Notes: generated by a model not told the origin, from the sequence alone. Counted from the stretch's first letter, positions 10,397-21,875 are shown. The stretch: 64,000 nt of DNA from Apostichopus japonicus (GCF_037975245.1 NC_092562.1:11136001-11200000), one strand, 5' to 3'. Numbers and translations are program-made.

Positions 10397-10850
10397 TGAT
10401 GTAAACAGTAACGATTTATGAAGGCCTACGCTTTAACTGCCTGTATTTGATGGAAACAGTAATGACTTGTTGTAGGCCTAAGCTGTAACTGTGTGTATTT
10501 GATGGAAACAGTAATGACTTGTTGTAGGCCTAAGCTGTAACCGTCTGTATTAGATGTAAACAGTAATGACTTGTTGTAGGTCTAAGCTGTAACTGTCTGT
10601 ATTAGATGTAAACAGTAATGACTTGTTGTAGGTCTAAGCTGTAACTGTCTGTATTTGATGTAAACAGTAATGACTTGTTGTAGGCCTAAGCTGTAATTGT
10701 CTGTATTTGATGTAAACAGTTATGACTTGTTGTAGGTCTAAGCTGTAACTGTCTGTATAAGATGTAGACAGTAATGACTTGTTGTAGGTCTAAGCTGTAA
10801 CTGTCTGTATTAGATGTAGACATAGTAACGACTTGCTGTGTAGGCCTATC
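10397..10850. repeat. 52-bp tandem array, about 8.5 copies
   Basis: The unit includes AACAGTAATGACTTGTTGTA and GCTGTAACTGTCTGTAT. Unit starts at 10455, 10507 and 10559 fix the period at 52 bp. Lies in the intron between the EGF-B and propeller exons. Confidence 0.92.
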
Positions 10851-11130
10851 AAGCCCTAAGTATATGTTGTTTGCCAACACATTTGGTTGCTCTGGTTATA
10901 GTTTAACACATACAACTACTAAAATACCCGTATCTTAAGAGATTACACCTCTTAACCTCTTTAACTGTTTCGCAGTTGGAAGCGAACACCAACACATTTT
11001 TCCACAAAGTTTGACTTACAATTTATGACCAAAACTTCACATATGTTCTCTCCATATTGTTGGTGTGTAAAAGATAGAATATCCTAATCATTTTTCTATT
11101 TTATGTTTACCAGTGATTTGTCTGTTACAG

Positions 11131-11349
11131 GTATCTACCGACTACCGAGGAGGAGCCTGTCGTCATGGCAGACCAAGAAGTAGAGGCAGTTGAAGGAGTC
11201 GCATTCGATTGGATCTATGGTAATTTATACTTTACCGAATCACGACGAAATAAAGTCGAAGTCCTGTCTACTAAAACATATCACAGAAGAGTTTTATTTG
11301 ATACAGATTTGAATCAACCTGGAGGAATCGCTGTCGACCCGCTCCATGG
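11131..11349 (+). CDS. Exon: YWTD propeller blades (LDLR class B)
   Basis: A 219-bp exon, phase 2 in and phase 2 out, with acceptor CTGTTACAG and donor GTAAAT. It encodes EGVAFDWIYGNLYFTESRRN, then ...VLFDTDLNQPGGIAVDPLHG, the alternating YFT and GIAVDP motifs of the class B repeat. Together with the previous exon it restores ATG at the junction (AT + G). Confidence 0.87.
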
Positions 11350-11618
11350 GTAAATTATACATATCTTTATCCCCCCCTCTTTCCCCATCCCCCCCCCCAA
11401 AAAAACATATCAACATTTGTAACGAAATTATTACCTCATATGTTTTGGGATTTTTTTTACAATACTGGAGTGATTTCTACCATGTTTTTTCTTTCCGTTT
11501 TTTAAGTACAAAAGTTGAGATTAATCAAATTAATCACTGCTTGGGCTGTTACGTTTACGATGATTCTAGATATAGCCTACCAAACAAAGAAACGGGGTTT
11601 TTTTTCTGTTTCATTTAG

Positions 11619-11889
11619 GTACCTGTATTTCACGGACAGGGGAGATGTACCGAAAATCGAGAGGGGTGCAATGGATGGATCAACGCGGGCCATCATTATA
11701 CACGATGGCATCCACAGGCCTAACGGTCTGTGTATTGAGTACACTCTAGGTAGGCTCTATTGGGTGGATGCAGCACTGTCGTATGAGGACAGTTACATCG
11801 GTAGCAGTTATCTAGACGGCAGCGGAATTCAGATTTTGATTCAGGGCCCATCTCGTGTGAAACAACCATTTGCAATCACCGTATTGCAG
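11619..11889 (+). CDS. Exon: YWTD propeller blades
   Basis: A 271-bp exon, phase 2 in and phase 0 out, with acceptor TTTCATTTAG and donor GTAAGA. It contains YLYFTDRGDVPKIERGAMDG, then IHRPNGLCIEYTLGRLYWVD and SSYLDGSG. These are two good class B repeats with the YWTD-like cores YFTD and YWVD and the DG turn. The 269-bp intron before it is the shortest in the gene. Confidence 0.88.
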
Positions 11890-12339
11890 GTAAGACATAT
11901 TAAGCTCAAAAGAAAATAAATGACTTAAGCAAAAGCAACCAAAAAAAGGCAATTTTGGACTTTAATTACTCTGTTATTTTCAGAATATATTTACTACGTC
12001 ATGTTTGGGCTTGATTTAAAATCACGTGATATGTTATTGCTGTGACTGGCTGCCCAGATATGATCTGCTTGCTTGAAGTCAAATTGAACATCTCAATTGT
12101 CAGTTTGGAGAGGGGGTTGGGGTGTAATCGTTCAATTGGAGAATTGTTTTCACAATTCATACATATATTTTATGCACAACGTTCGATTTAGACCTAATTA
12201 TAGACTTAATTTGTAGTCTAAATATGCATCAAAACCCAAAATTTGACCTCTAACCGGCATTTTGGGGGGAGGGGAATGGCGGGGAGATGGGTGACCGCCA
12301 AACCTCTCTACATTGGAGTCGCCGCTCATGGGTTACCAA

Positions 12340-12445
12340 AACTGTTCGTCCTTAAAGGGTAATGCCCCTCCTTAAAATCAGAGAGGGAATTTTGCCCATA
12401 CAGTTCTTCCTAAAGGATAATGCCCCCTACTTAATATCAGTGTGT
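12340..12445. repeat. Two-copy tandem duplication of about 65 bp
   Basis: TTAAAGGGTAATGCCCC... and CTAAAGGATAATGCCCC... with the shared following text AATCAGNGNGNGAATTTTG, in the intron before the last propeller exon. Confidence 0.65.
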
Positions 12446-12508
12446 GAATTTTGGATTCCCCCCCCCCTCCACCAGCCCCCACCTTTGAAATCCACTTTTC
12501 GTTTCTAG

Positions 12509-12650
12509 GACAGAATTTACTGGACGGATCTGGAGATGGAAAGTGTTTTAACTGCTAACAGTTTTACTGGTGATGATTATTTTATTGCATTACGACGCGT
12601 ATCCTCACCTAGAGATATCAGAGTATGGAACAAAAAAGCCAAATACAACG
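12509..12650 (+). CDS. Exon: last YWTD propeller blade
   Basis: A 142-bp exon, phase 0 in and phase 1 out, with acceptor GTTTCTAG and donor GTATTA. It encodes DRIYWTDLEMESVLTANSF and ends RDIRVWNKKAKYN, the usual tail of the propeller before the closing EGF, where the family has H/D-I-x-V-(Y/F/W). This is the only exact YWTD tetrapeptide in the gene. Confidence 0.87.
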
Positions 12651-13251
12651 GTATTATCATTTTTTTTTCCTTTTAAATCTTTCTCACTTTCTCTCTATCT
12701 CAATGTCTCTCTTTCTCTGTCGCTTTCCTAAAACTAATCAGTAAATTAACCGGACGGTCTATTAAGAGTTGATGTCTTCTATATTCGATGTAATTTTTTA
12801 CAAAGGTAAAAAATACGATGAATTGATGGATATTTCTGCCTGGAAGTGATGATGCTCAGAATAAAAATATACTATACCTGAGTAGAAATATTTGTTTTCG
12901 GTGTATTTGTCAGGGGCGTGATAACCATTTGTTATTGTACGGAGATGGGGGAAGGGGCTAAGATTATATGTCGTCCAGGGGAGGAGTCTACTAGGAGGGA
13001 CACCGCAGATACATGTTATACATTAATGGACTGTGCAGTAGGGTTGGTTGTTACATATTCTATGTCAGTGCACCCCCCCCTCCCCACGCCGATTTTATTC
13101 TAGGGAATGGATTAAACCCCTCCCACCTTCGCTGCCCCTTCCCCTCCCCCAAAGTATACGTGTCTGAGTATCTGGTGTTTGTTGTTTTTAATTCAACTAT
13201 ATTCAGTCCAAGAAATAGTAAAATATCCCGTAAACAATATCATTTTATGAA

Positions 13252-13544
13252 ATCACCTGATACACACAGAGAACACAGTTACTACTGTAAATCTTAAAGT
13301 TTTGTACCAAAGTCAAAACTGCATCGTGCTAATAAATCGGTAGCATGTGCTATTAGGATGACATTAAGAACTGTGGATATGTGTTATTCCAACAAATCCA
13401 GTTGTTTGGGATTTGTTGGGATTACACATAAACCTAATAGCATATGCTACAGATTTTTTAGCACAATCCAGTATTTAGGCCTACTGTGGTACCAAACTTC
13501 AAGATTTACAGTAGTTACTGTAATCTCTGTGTGAATCGGTTGAT
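13252..13544. mobile_element. Long foldback (hairpin) element, about 293 bp
   Basis: Left arm 13252-13399 and right arm 13409-13544 are inverted copies, roughly 85-90% identical by eye over long blocks. For example, GTGCTAATAAATCGGTAGC... on the left reads GTGCTAAAAAATCTGTAGC... from the right. Only about 9 bp separate the arms. ATGAAAT occurs at both outer edges and may be the target duplication. It lies in the intron before EGF-C and would make a near-continuous hairpin in the pre-mRNA. Confidence 0.75.
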
Positions 13545-13706
13545 GAAATATATCTAATAAAATCTTATAAATTAATAGGTATGAAAATATATAGTCAACA
13601 TTTGACATCAAAATTAAACGAAGTAGGCGACCTTATATTATTTCTTGTAAGTGTGACACCAAATACGGTCACCTTACCCAACCAGGACCACCTTAATCTG
13701 TTTCAG

Positions 13707-13922
13707 GGGATAATCTGTGTCCACTCGGTGAGTCTGCCTGCTCTCACATGTGTTTCGCTGCTCCAAACTCCAACGGATTTTCCTGTGGTTGTCCTGGCAA
13801 CAATACGCTCGCGGAAGATATGAGAACGTGTCTCTGCAATAGGACCGCTATTTTGGGCAAAGATGGCGTCTCTTGTGGGAATGACACACCTGTGCAGCCC
13901 ACAGGTGCCGTACCACAGGTCG
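13707..13922 (+). CDS. Exon: EGF-like module C after the propeller
   Basis: A 216-bp phase 1-1 exon with acceptor TGTTTCAG and donor GTGAGT (13923). It begins GDNLCPLGESACSHMCF, matching the start of the EGF that packs against the propeller in LDLR and LRPs (C...CSHLCL), followed by FSCGCPGN and further cysteines. The tail DTPVQPTGAVPQ is Pro/Thr-rich and may be a short O-glycosylated linker. Confidence 0.85.
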
Positions 13923-14519
13923 GTGAGTGCACGTCCTCCCTGAAAGAGTTAACCATTGTCGGAAAGATGTCCTTAAAGTGACCTCACCTACTGTAGTGAT
14001 TTATTTTGGCAAATTGTTGAGTCATTACCATTCTTTTGATGCTTGGATGTTGAAGAGTATGAAATTAATCTACTGGTGGTCTAAAGATCTGGAGGATTGA
14101 AGGTAATTTTTTAAGGCATTTTTAGGAAATCCTGGGTGATAAAAGAAGATGCCACAGCGAGAGCTGGGGGGTTGGGGAAGCAGATGGGTTGGGGGAGCAC
14201 TATGCTAACATTTGAGTTCTTCTAGCTCAAAATCTGTATGTGCTGTGATAGCCGCCCAAGCCATCAGCTATCACATGGTGGGTAGGAAATGTCAGATGAT
14301 AACTTCTATCTATGCTCTATCGGCCTTGGAAAGTAACGAGTTTAGTGTGTAAGTCAACGGAGCAATTAATTATGGTACGACACCTTCACGAGAGTAACGT
14401 GTCGAAGGTAAATAGCTGACAAGGTATGGAGGGGGAGTGGTGATCATGTTTACAAGCAGGCCGAATGGGTTTATTTTTTTTGGGGGGGGGGGAGGGGGGT
14501 AGTTCTAACCTGAAATTTC

Positions 14520-14745
14520 AGATGTGTAAACGTAAGTGGGCCTGTCATCTCGACAATTCGACAAATTTTACCGAGATGTAAAATTAGCGTATAAGTCAGT
14601 ATCTCGACAAAAATCAAAATTTTGTCGAGATGCCGAGTTAGGTTTAGCAGGGCAACTCGACATTTTGAAAATGTTTACCGAAATGTCAAGTTAGCGTAAG
14701 TCGGTATTTCGTCGAAATTTCAATAATTTGTCGTGGTGGCGTGTT
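14520..14745. repeat. CTCGACA-rich imperfect repeats with a hairpin
   Basis: About 90-bp imperfect units built on CTCGACA and TTACCGAGATGT. A perfect 11-bp hairpin TCTCGACAAAA / TTTTGTCGAGA lies at about 14602-14632. Intronic. Confidence 0.6.
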
Positions 14746-15433
14746 ATTCTTATATGGTAACTCTACATCTCGCATATCACCTTATGACTGCCGTACATAT
14801 GCACTGATTTGTACATACATTTAATCTAATTGAAATGTTACTTCAGATATAGGAAAATAATTCCTAATTATATATATTTATATTCATATATCTATTATGG
14901 AACGTCGGAGAGGGTAACATATCTTTTAGTCAACGGCATAAATATTCACGGCTACGGCTCAAAATCTCAACAACAACATGAACTTATTCACAGCGACGGA
15001 ACTTTGTGATGACAGCAACAAGAACGAAAGATACAGTAATGGTATTTGATGTTCAGAAACAACATTTAAGTTGGACAAGGCATTTAAATTGAACATCGGC
15101 GTTCATTTAAATCAACAACAAAATATGTTTCAACAACAACGCTATAGAAGTAGAAAACGGCATAAATATGGTTACAAATTAACTAACAGCTTGAAACGAG
15201 ACTAACGAATTCATTTCGACGAAGGCCTGAATTTTGACGACTGTTTCATTTCAGACAACAACAACAACCTGTTCACAGAGGACAACATCATTTTTGAACA
15301 ACAACCGAATGAGAAGTTGATCAACATCTTTACATAAGACAACAACAGAATAGTTGCCATTTCCGCGTTCCATGACAATTGTTTATTAGCAAATCCATGG
15401 TTTTCCTTTTCTCTTTATGTTTTGTGTCATCAG

Positions 15434-15592
15434 TAAATGAGACAAACGATGACGGATTCATATCCAAGTTTGATCTTCGAATGACCTGCAATCTTTTCGC
15501 GGAAGAGATCAAATGTCAGACTCTCGAATCACGAGAAATTTCAGCGATACCAGCAGATGCATCCGAGAGTTTAAATTGTCGACTGTTCAAAG
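15434..15592 (+). CDS. Exon: cysteine-containing tail segment, no named domain
   Basis: A 159-bp open phase 1-1 segment between the acceptor GTGTCATCAG and the donor GTAAAC. It encodes VNETNDDGFISKFDLRMTCN... with three cysteines and ends LNCRLFK. The sequence is complex, charged and exon-like, and its phase matches both neighbours, so I accept it as part of the receptor gene. I recognise no domain. It lies where LDLR would have its O-linked sugar region, but it is not Ser/Thr-rich. Confidence 0.6.
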
Positions 15593-15692
15593 GTAAACAT
15601 CTCCCTGTATACAGACAGGACGTTAATGAATTATCTATAAGCCATAGTACTTCATGCCGTTAACAGATAACCAGAGATAGCCACACTTCCCA

Positions 15693-16435
15693 TCCTCTAT
15701 ACTTGGCAATCACTCCCTCATTCCTTCCACACCCCTGCCTTACTCTACTTCCCACTCTCCTGTCCCACAGGCCTCCCCTACTCTCCTGTCCCACATGCCT
15801 GCCCCACTCTACTTCACCACCCATCCCACTCTCTTCCCCAACCTTCCCACTCTCTTTCACCACCCTCCCCACTACCCTTCACCACCCTTCCCACTACCCT
15901 TCACCACCCTTTCCATCCTCATTCCCACTCTCCTTTCCACTCTCCTTCACCACCCTTCCCACTCTCCTTGACCACCCTTCCCACTCTCCTTCGCCACCCT
16001 TCCCACTCTCCTTTGCCACCCTTCCCTTTCTCCTTCCCACTCTCCTTCCCACTCTCCTTCACCACCCTTCCCACTCTCCTTCACCACCCATCCCACTCTC
16101 CTTCACCACCCTTCCCACTACCCTTCACCAACCTTCCCACTCTCCTTCACCACCCTTCTCATTCTCATTCCCACTCTCCTTCCCACTCTCCTTCACCACC
16201 CTTCCCACTCTCCTTCACCACCCATCCCACTCTCCTTCACCACCCTTCCCACTACCCTTCACCAACCTTCCCACTCTCCTTCACCACCCTTCTCATTCTC
16301 ATTCCCACTCTCCTTCCCACTCTCCTTCACCACCCTTCCCACTCTCCTTGACCACCCTTCCCATTCTACTACCCACCCTTCCTACTGTCCTTCACCACCC
16401 TCCCCACTCTCCTCCCCACTCTCACCTCTTTTTCC
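15693..16435. repeat. Pyrimidine-only-type tandem tract, about 740 bp
   Basis: Variants of CCACCCTTCCCACTCTCCTT with near-total absence of G on the plus strand. Contains larger duplicated blocks (for example about 16020-16190 and 16180-16350). The continuous ORFs here are artefacts of composition. Confidence 0.93.
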
Positions 16436-16439
16436 CCGC

Positions 16440-18681
16440 CAAAACTTCATTTAATTATTACATGAGGAGTTCAAAGCCGTCGATCAGTATAGTCTGCGAG
16501 ATGAGCCTTACCCAGTAGGCTAAAGAAGAATGGCTCATAGAAAGGTCGCAGAAACGAGTAGAGAAGTTTCAAAAACGAGAAAAGGTTGAAGAAACGAGAG
16601 AGAAAAATGATGTAGAAACGGCAAAATTATTGTTAGCATGACCTGTTATATTCTTCCGTGGGTACGGTTCTCAAACCTCTTCCTGAATTGCGTCACTTAA
16701 ACACTTAAAACTAAACTAAAAAAACTTAAAACACATTTAAGATGTTTACATTCATCATTATTGAATGTCTTCTGCTTTCCTCTTCTTCTTCTTCCTTTAA
16801 ATCAAATATTGTTGAATGTTTCTTCCGTCCTTTTATCATTCTCCCATCATAATAAGTCGACCAGTTCATATAATGTAATATTATTATCAATTCCATACGT
16901 GTAATAATTATGTTAGAATATTGTTTCGAGTTTTCAAATTACAAATAATCTGTGAGTACCTCACAACCTTAATTTTAATATTATTTTCATATTCTGTAAT
17001 ATTGTTTATCATTCATTTGTTTTTGTATTCAAATGTTTTGGTCTTTCTTCATGAATACATTTATTTTTTCTTTAGTTATCTTCTTGTTTCTGCAACAACA
17101 ACAACACCAGCAACAACAACAAATTTATTTACAATTTAATAGTAATATATATTTCATTTCCATCTTTACAGAAAGCGGTGAGTTAATTTGCTCCTATTAG
17201 ATGTGGCGTGTACCTCAGTGCGTCTTGGTTCAACGGCTGCCGAAGATCACACCAACTGAAGACAAAGTTACATGAAATCTGTTAGCATTGCAAACGAGAA
17301 CAATATTCTTTTTCTTTCATCACGTTTTTTAAGTCTTACATGTTTCTTTATGATTTGCAGTTTCGACTTGGATCTCATATTTGACATTTATTAAGTCACG
17401 AAGTGACATTGAGACCAAGGTCGATTAATCGATTCTATAAATATTTTGCAATCAATCCAATCAGAATCAGAAGAAACGAAAGAAAAATCCCAGAGACCAT
17501 TCTATATGGCAGACTTAACGGTCGGTGTTATTTTGTATCTTGTATACATTAGTCGGTCACTTCCTGTGCGTCACTTCCTTTGAAATACGCACTGACGTCA
17601 TTTTTGGCTGGTGCTTTTGAAAACTCGTCAAATCCTCGACCTTCACGCCAAAAAAGAGACACATCGTTATTATAAAATAGAGCCGCATACCAGACTGTGT
17701 CATGTACACTTGACATGTCACCCTCTGCAGATGAGAAAAATGGTCTACAAAATATGCACATATAGATGAGATTTACGTGTACTTCAGAGATTGTTACATC
17801 GTAAGAGTATGATCTGTAAATTGAGAAGAATAGAAGAATCCACTTTCCTTGAAATTGATACATTGGGAAACAGAATTGGTGAGAAGTTTATTTTATTGTG
17901 AGTGTTTGGTTCATCACCGGCCTACCTTCAAATCTTTATACTACGTTTGGCCTTGCCACTCTGTCGGTCCAAAATACTAGAGCAATACAGTGGTTAGCTT
18001 TCACGGAGCCGGGGGTGGGGTGGGTGGGGGTGCAGGCAAAGAATAGATTTGTGCTTGTGGGTTATTGCTCCAAAGAACTGTAGGTTTTAGTGAATGCTAT
18101 TGTGGCCTAAATGAGACGTTGGAATATCAAATGTTATCTCACTATTCCTCTCGAATTTTGGGGCTTGTGTTTTCCAAGTTTCGAGTTCTTTTTGTTCCCT
18201 CAGAATTTCGACTTTCTAATGTCAACATTTTATCTTCAGATTTCGACTATATGATCGAAATTTCGCTACTGTGTACAAACATTTCAACCTTTATTTTGTC
18301 TCGAATTTTGAGCGCTTCGTATCAACCTTTCAATTATTAACTCTCGAATTTAATAGAATCAAGCCGACATTTCGACGTTTTATGTTGAATCTCCAAGTGT
18401 TTCTTAACATGGTACCAGGGGATCCCGGGCCTAGGATGAATAGGGGGGCCGGGAAAATAAGGGATAAACAATAACATGTTTTTTAAAAAAATATAAAAAA
18501 TCATCCTTTTTTTTGAGGCCGCAATTAACATTTTCTTGTTAATGCATTACAAATTTACCAAAGAAAATGGCTGTTAAATGTCAACCAATGGTGTGATATG
18601 TTGTTTACATGAAGTTCAAAAGAAAATTTGGATATAAGGTATTATAATTGATATAACAATGGGTTAATATTAACATTGTAG
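16440..18681. other. Stretch between the tail exon and the tentative terminal exon
   Basis: Mostly AT-rich. A 6-bp potential microexon AAAGCG (17172-17177) lies between CTTTACAG and GTGAGT. At about 18110-18380, TTTCGAN-type words recur every few tens of bases. No other coding signal. Confidence 0.5.
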
Positions 18682-18872
18682 CTTGCACTGAGCATGAACA
18701 CGACATCATCGTCCAATTTAGCCTTAAAGGAACGTTCCATATTTTAACTTTTCAATCCACAACCGTCGATAACTCTATACCAAGGCTTCAAATGACATAC
18801 CGTATGCCGTGCCGACTAAATCAGTACAAGATGGGAAATAAACCAATCGGCCGACAAAATACCCATTCATAA
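18682..18872 (+). CDS. Possible terminal exon with stop codon
   Basis: The acceptor TTAACATTGTAG has a weak pyrimidine tract. It opens a 191-bp phase-1 frame encoding ACTEHEHDIIVQFSLKGTFH... and ending at TAA (18870-18872). The phase fits the preceding exon, and an AATAAA lies about 220 bp further on at 19093. If real, the protein would end without a transmembrane segment, i.e. a secreted receptor form. The weak acceptor and the absence of a recognisable domain keep this tentative; a GTATGC donor inside the segment could instead splice onward. Confidence 0.33.
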
Positions 18873-19092
18873 CATTTCGACCATGATTTGATACTATAGG
18901 TGTAGTTAAGATCAACAACCTTAAGACAATCCAGTCATTGAGGAAATGATCGTCTTTTGTTCCAGGATTCTGAATGATATTAATTTGTGTCGCTTTAATT
19001 TAATATTATCAAAATTCTTTCTTCTTATCTCTTCTTTTTTTCTCATTGGTGAAAGTGGGTGCAATTAAGCAAGATCTCCAACTGTGGCTTTA

Positions 19093-19098
19093 AATAAA
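19093..19098 (+). terminator. Candidate poly(A) signal AATAAA
   Basis: A canonical AATAAA sits about 220 bp after the tentative stop at 18872 and just before the 99-bp satellite. It would end the receptor transcript if the terminal exon is real. AATAAA is common by chance in AT-rich DNA. Confidence 0.3.
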
Positions 19099-19199
19099 AC
19101 ATTCTTGCTTTGCGAGAATGAATACATTGCATTTGGTTTAACCTGTTCTTGTTGTCAATTATTTGTTTTGCTTCGTTTCCGGTTTTTGTTTTACTCTGT

Positions 19200-19910
19200 T
19201 CTGTTCGGTTATGTTATGTTTCGTCTCGTGCTCTAATGTTCGTTCAGTTATGTTTTGTTTCATTATGTCATGTTTCGTTCTGTTCCGTCCTGCTATGTTT
19301 CGTTTTGTTATGCTATGTTTCGTCTCGTGCTCTAATGTTCGTTCAGTTATGTTTTGTTTCATTATGTCATGTTTCGTTCTGTTCCGTCCTGCTATGTTTC
19401 GTTTTGTTATGCTATGTTTCGTCTCGTGCTCTAATGTTCGTTCAGTTATGTTTTGTTTCATTATTTCATGTTTCGTTCTGTTCCGTCCTGCTATGTTTCG
19501 TTTCGTTCTGTTATGTTTCGTCTCGTGCTCTAATGTTCGTTCAGTTATGTTTTGTTTCATTATGTCATGTTTCGTTCTGTTCCGTCCTGCTATGTTTCGT
19601 TTTGTTATGCTATGTTTCGTCTCGTGCTCTAATGTTCGTTCAGTTATGTTTTGTTTCATTATGTCATGTTTCGTTCTGTTCCGTCCTGCTATGTTTCGTT
19701 TTGTTATGCTATGTTTCGTCTCGTGCTCTAATGTTCGTTCAGTTATGTTTTGTTTCATTATGTCATGTTTCGTTCTGTTCCGTCCTGCTATGTTTCGTTT
19801 TGTTATGCTATGTTTCGTCTCGTGCTCTAATGTTCGTTCAGTTATGTTTTGTTTCATTATGTCATGTTTCGTTCTGTTCCGTCCTGCTATGTTTCGTTTT
19901 GTTCTGTTAT
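19200..19910. repeat. 99-bp satellite, about 7 copies
   Basis: Unit starts at 19248 and 19347 fix the period at 99 bp. The unit is built of shorter TATGTTTCGTT-type words. All six frames stay open over long distances because 99 is a multiple of three and stops are rare. One copy carries ATTTC for ATGTC. Confidence 0.95.
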
Positions 19911-20217
19911 GAGGGCGTGGTGGCCAATTGGCTAAGGCGTCGGACTCGTGATCCAAGGATTGCTGGTTCGATTCCTGCCTAGTTCATTACGTTCTGTCCT
20001 TGGGCAAGATGCTTTATCTCAATTGCCTCTCTCCACAAAGGGGTTAAATGGGTACCTGTGAGGTTACTTGTCATTGGGCGCAGTATATAACTGCTGCCGA
20101 CTGGAGGGATTGTCTCTGGGACAGGCTATCATTGACCAGGAGTAATATAACGTCTGTAAAGCGCCTTGAGACCTATCGCTGGTATAAAGCGCTATATAAA
20201 AAGCTAATATTATTATG
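19911..20217 (+). mobile_element. tRNA-Arg-like SINE, about 307 bp
   Basis: The head has A-box TGGCCAATTGGC and B-box GGTTCGATTCC and follows tRNA-Arg sequence closely (GGCGTCGGACT...ATTGCTGG). The body contains CCTTGGGCAAGATGCTTTAT, and the tail GTAAAGCGCCTTGAGACC ... AAGCGCTATATAAA ends in TATTATTATG. TTATG borders both ends and may be the target duplication. It is inserted in the satellite, whose words resume at 20216. Confidence 0.85.
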
Positions 20218-20362
20218 TTTCATTTCGTTATGTTTTGTTATGTTTCGTTCTGTTATGTTTCATTTCGTTCTGTTATGTTTCGTTCTGTTCTTATTCGTTT
20301 GTTATGTTTCCTTTAGTTTGTTTTGTTTGTCTTTCTTAAATGTTTTGTCCACCCTGTTCTAA

Positions 20363-21875
20363 AATAAAATAAAAATATTATTATTTTCTTCCCGTTAGGT
20401 GTGTTAAACACACCTTGTTACCGACAAGTATAGCTATTAGCGTATTTGGGGTGTTTTTACGCGATATTTGTTTAAAGGCTCAGAATAGCGCATCGATTAC
20501 TAGTTTGTATCTTTGTAATACGTGCTGTTCAAATTAATCAGCTTCTTCTACAAATATCTCATAAGTAATTCTTAACTTACGTTTTTCTTTGTTTATATGT
20601 CCACACATATATCACCAACTCCGTTATTACTCCATGCTTACACCAAGGACTTAAAAGGGTTCGTTTAGAAATGCTTCAATTATTACAGAGACTTTTAAGT
20701 GCTCATTGTTCAGCGCATGCCAACATGCCATTGCAATAAAATGGTGGATTCGGACCTAGAAACTTAACAGATTATAAGCCCTACCATTCTTCACGACCAG
20801 AGATATAGATTTAAAGGCGGAATATACGTCGCATAGTTCTCATGTAGTTTACATATCAAAGCGGGGGAGGGGTGGACAGGGACAACCACTATATTTCACC
20901 TGGGGAGGGGGGTGCTAAGATGTTTTGTCGTCCAGTTTTGTCGGCAATGTCAGCTGAATTGCATTGGTAAGGGAACCAACAGCAATGAACACAACAAGCC
21001 GCTTAAAAGCAGTAAATAGTATCATTATAGGATATAATCTCATTGTATCTTTTAAACTTACAGAGATAATAAAAATCGTGAATAATGGTAAGAAAGATCA
21101 GAACAGTAGCGGCCTTTTTTTAGCTGTGAAATTATTTTATTATTTTTTATTCTGGACATTCGCAATTCTTAATCTTTTCTAACTGATGATCTGTCTACTG
21201 CACTGCATGATTTGCGGAAGAGCTCATGATGATGATGATGTTACATTCCAATCGTTCTTAACAATGCTTTCGGAGTCCAGAAGGTAGGTAGGAAGGTGAC
21301 TTGTCAACGGCTGCCTAATAAACGGATGAATGACGAAGGCTAGGAGTCAGGATTTGCTTCCAGCCACTATACGATGTTGCCCAATGTGGCTCTCTTCTAC
21401 TGGCGATGATTTCGAACCAATCAACGTTACCCTTGTCGTATTACTACTCTTTTCGTTGGTTAAGCTCCGCTGATATCTGCTTTGAATAAAGCTGGTGTTT
21501 CCCCGTTGATGTCTTAGTTCGAATCACGAGACAGGTTGAAGGCTACTTGTTTTAAAAGCAGATAATCAAGTGATCTTTTCTCCTCGAGTCTCATCTCTCA
21601 GTTGTCTTCACAGTACTTAACAGGTGTTGTTCACATACTTGTTGTGGGTAGAACAGCTTTTCATGGACTTAATTTTTTTCAGCGGGGTTGTTTCAGAGCA
21701 TTTATATAATTTCTACCAACATATCACAAAACGTTTTTTTTTTTTTTGTATAATGTGAAACATTAATTTGATGCATTCGTGCCAATGCTCACTTATTAGC
21801 CTACCAAACACTCATTTTTCAACGCACACCCTATGTATCCCACCCACCCTCCACTCTCCCACTGCCCCCCCCCCC
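20363..21875. other. Noncoding stretch
   Basis: No gene seen. Contains G-rich patches near 20860-20910, a short GAT run near 21226, and a poly-T run near 21736. Confidence 0.5.

Larger units (their letters stand above)
2265..18872 (+). other. LDL-receptor-family gene, 5' end missing (span of exons in window)
   Basis: Ten exons with AG/GT borders form one reading frame of about 635 codons. Module order is LDLa, LDLa, degenerate LDLa plus LDLa, EGF, EGF_CA, YWTD propeller, EGF, then a Cys-containing tail; this is the extracellular layout of LDLR, VLDLR and LRP8. Family members bind lipoproteins or other ligands through the Ca-binding acidic loops of LDLa modules and release them at low pH through the propeller. 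Introns run from 269 bp to 3.2 kb, and junction phases are 1,1,1,1,2,2,0,1,1. No signal peptide exon is seen upstream of 2265, so the gene probably begins left of the window. No membrane-spanning exon was recognised, so membrane anchorage is undecided. The exact orthologue cannot be named from sequence alone. Confidence 0.85.

Noticed and set aside
15703-16518. 271-codon Pro/Ser/His/Leu-rich frame
   Set aside because: Produced by the polypyrimidine tandem tract, which excludes stop codons by composition; no start context or splice support.
19149-19982. Open frames of 249-277 codons on both strands
   Set aside because: They are the 99-bp satellite read through; the peptide is the same 33-residue unit over and over, with equally long frames on the opposite strand.
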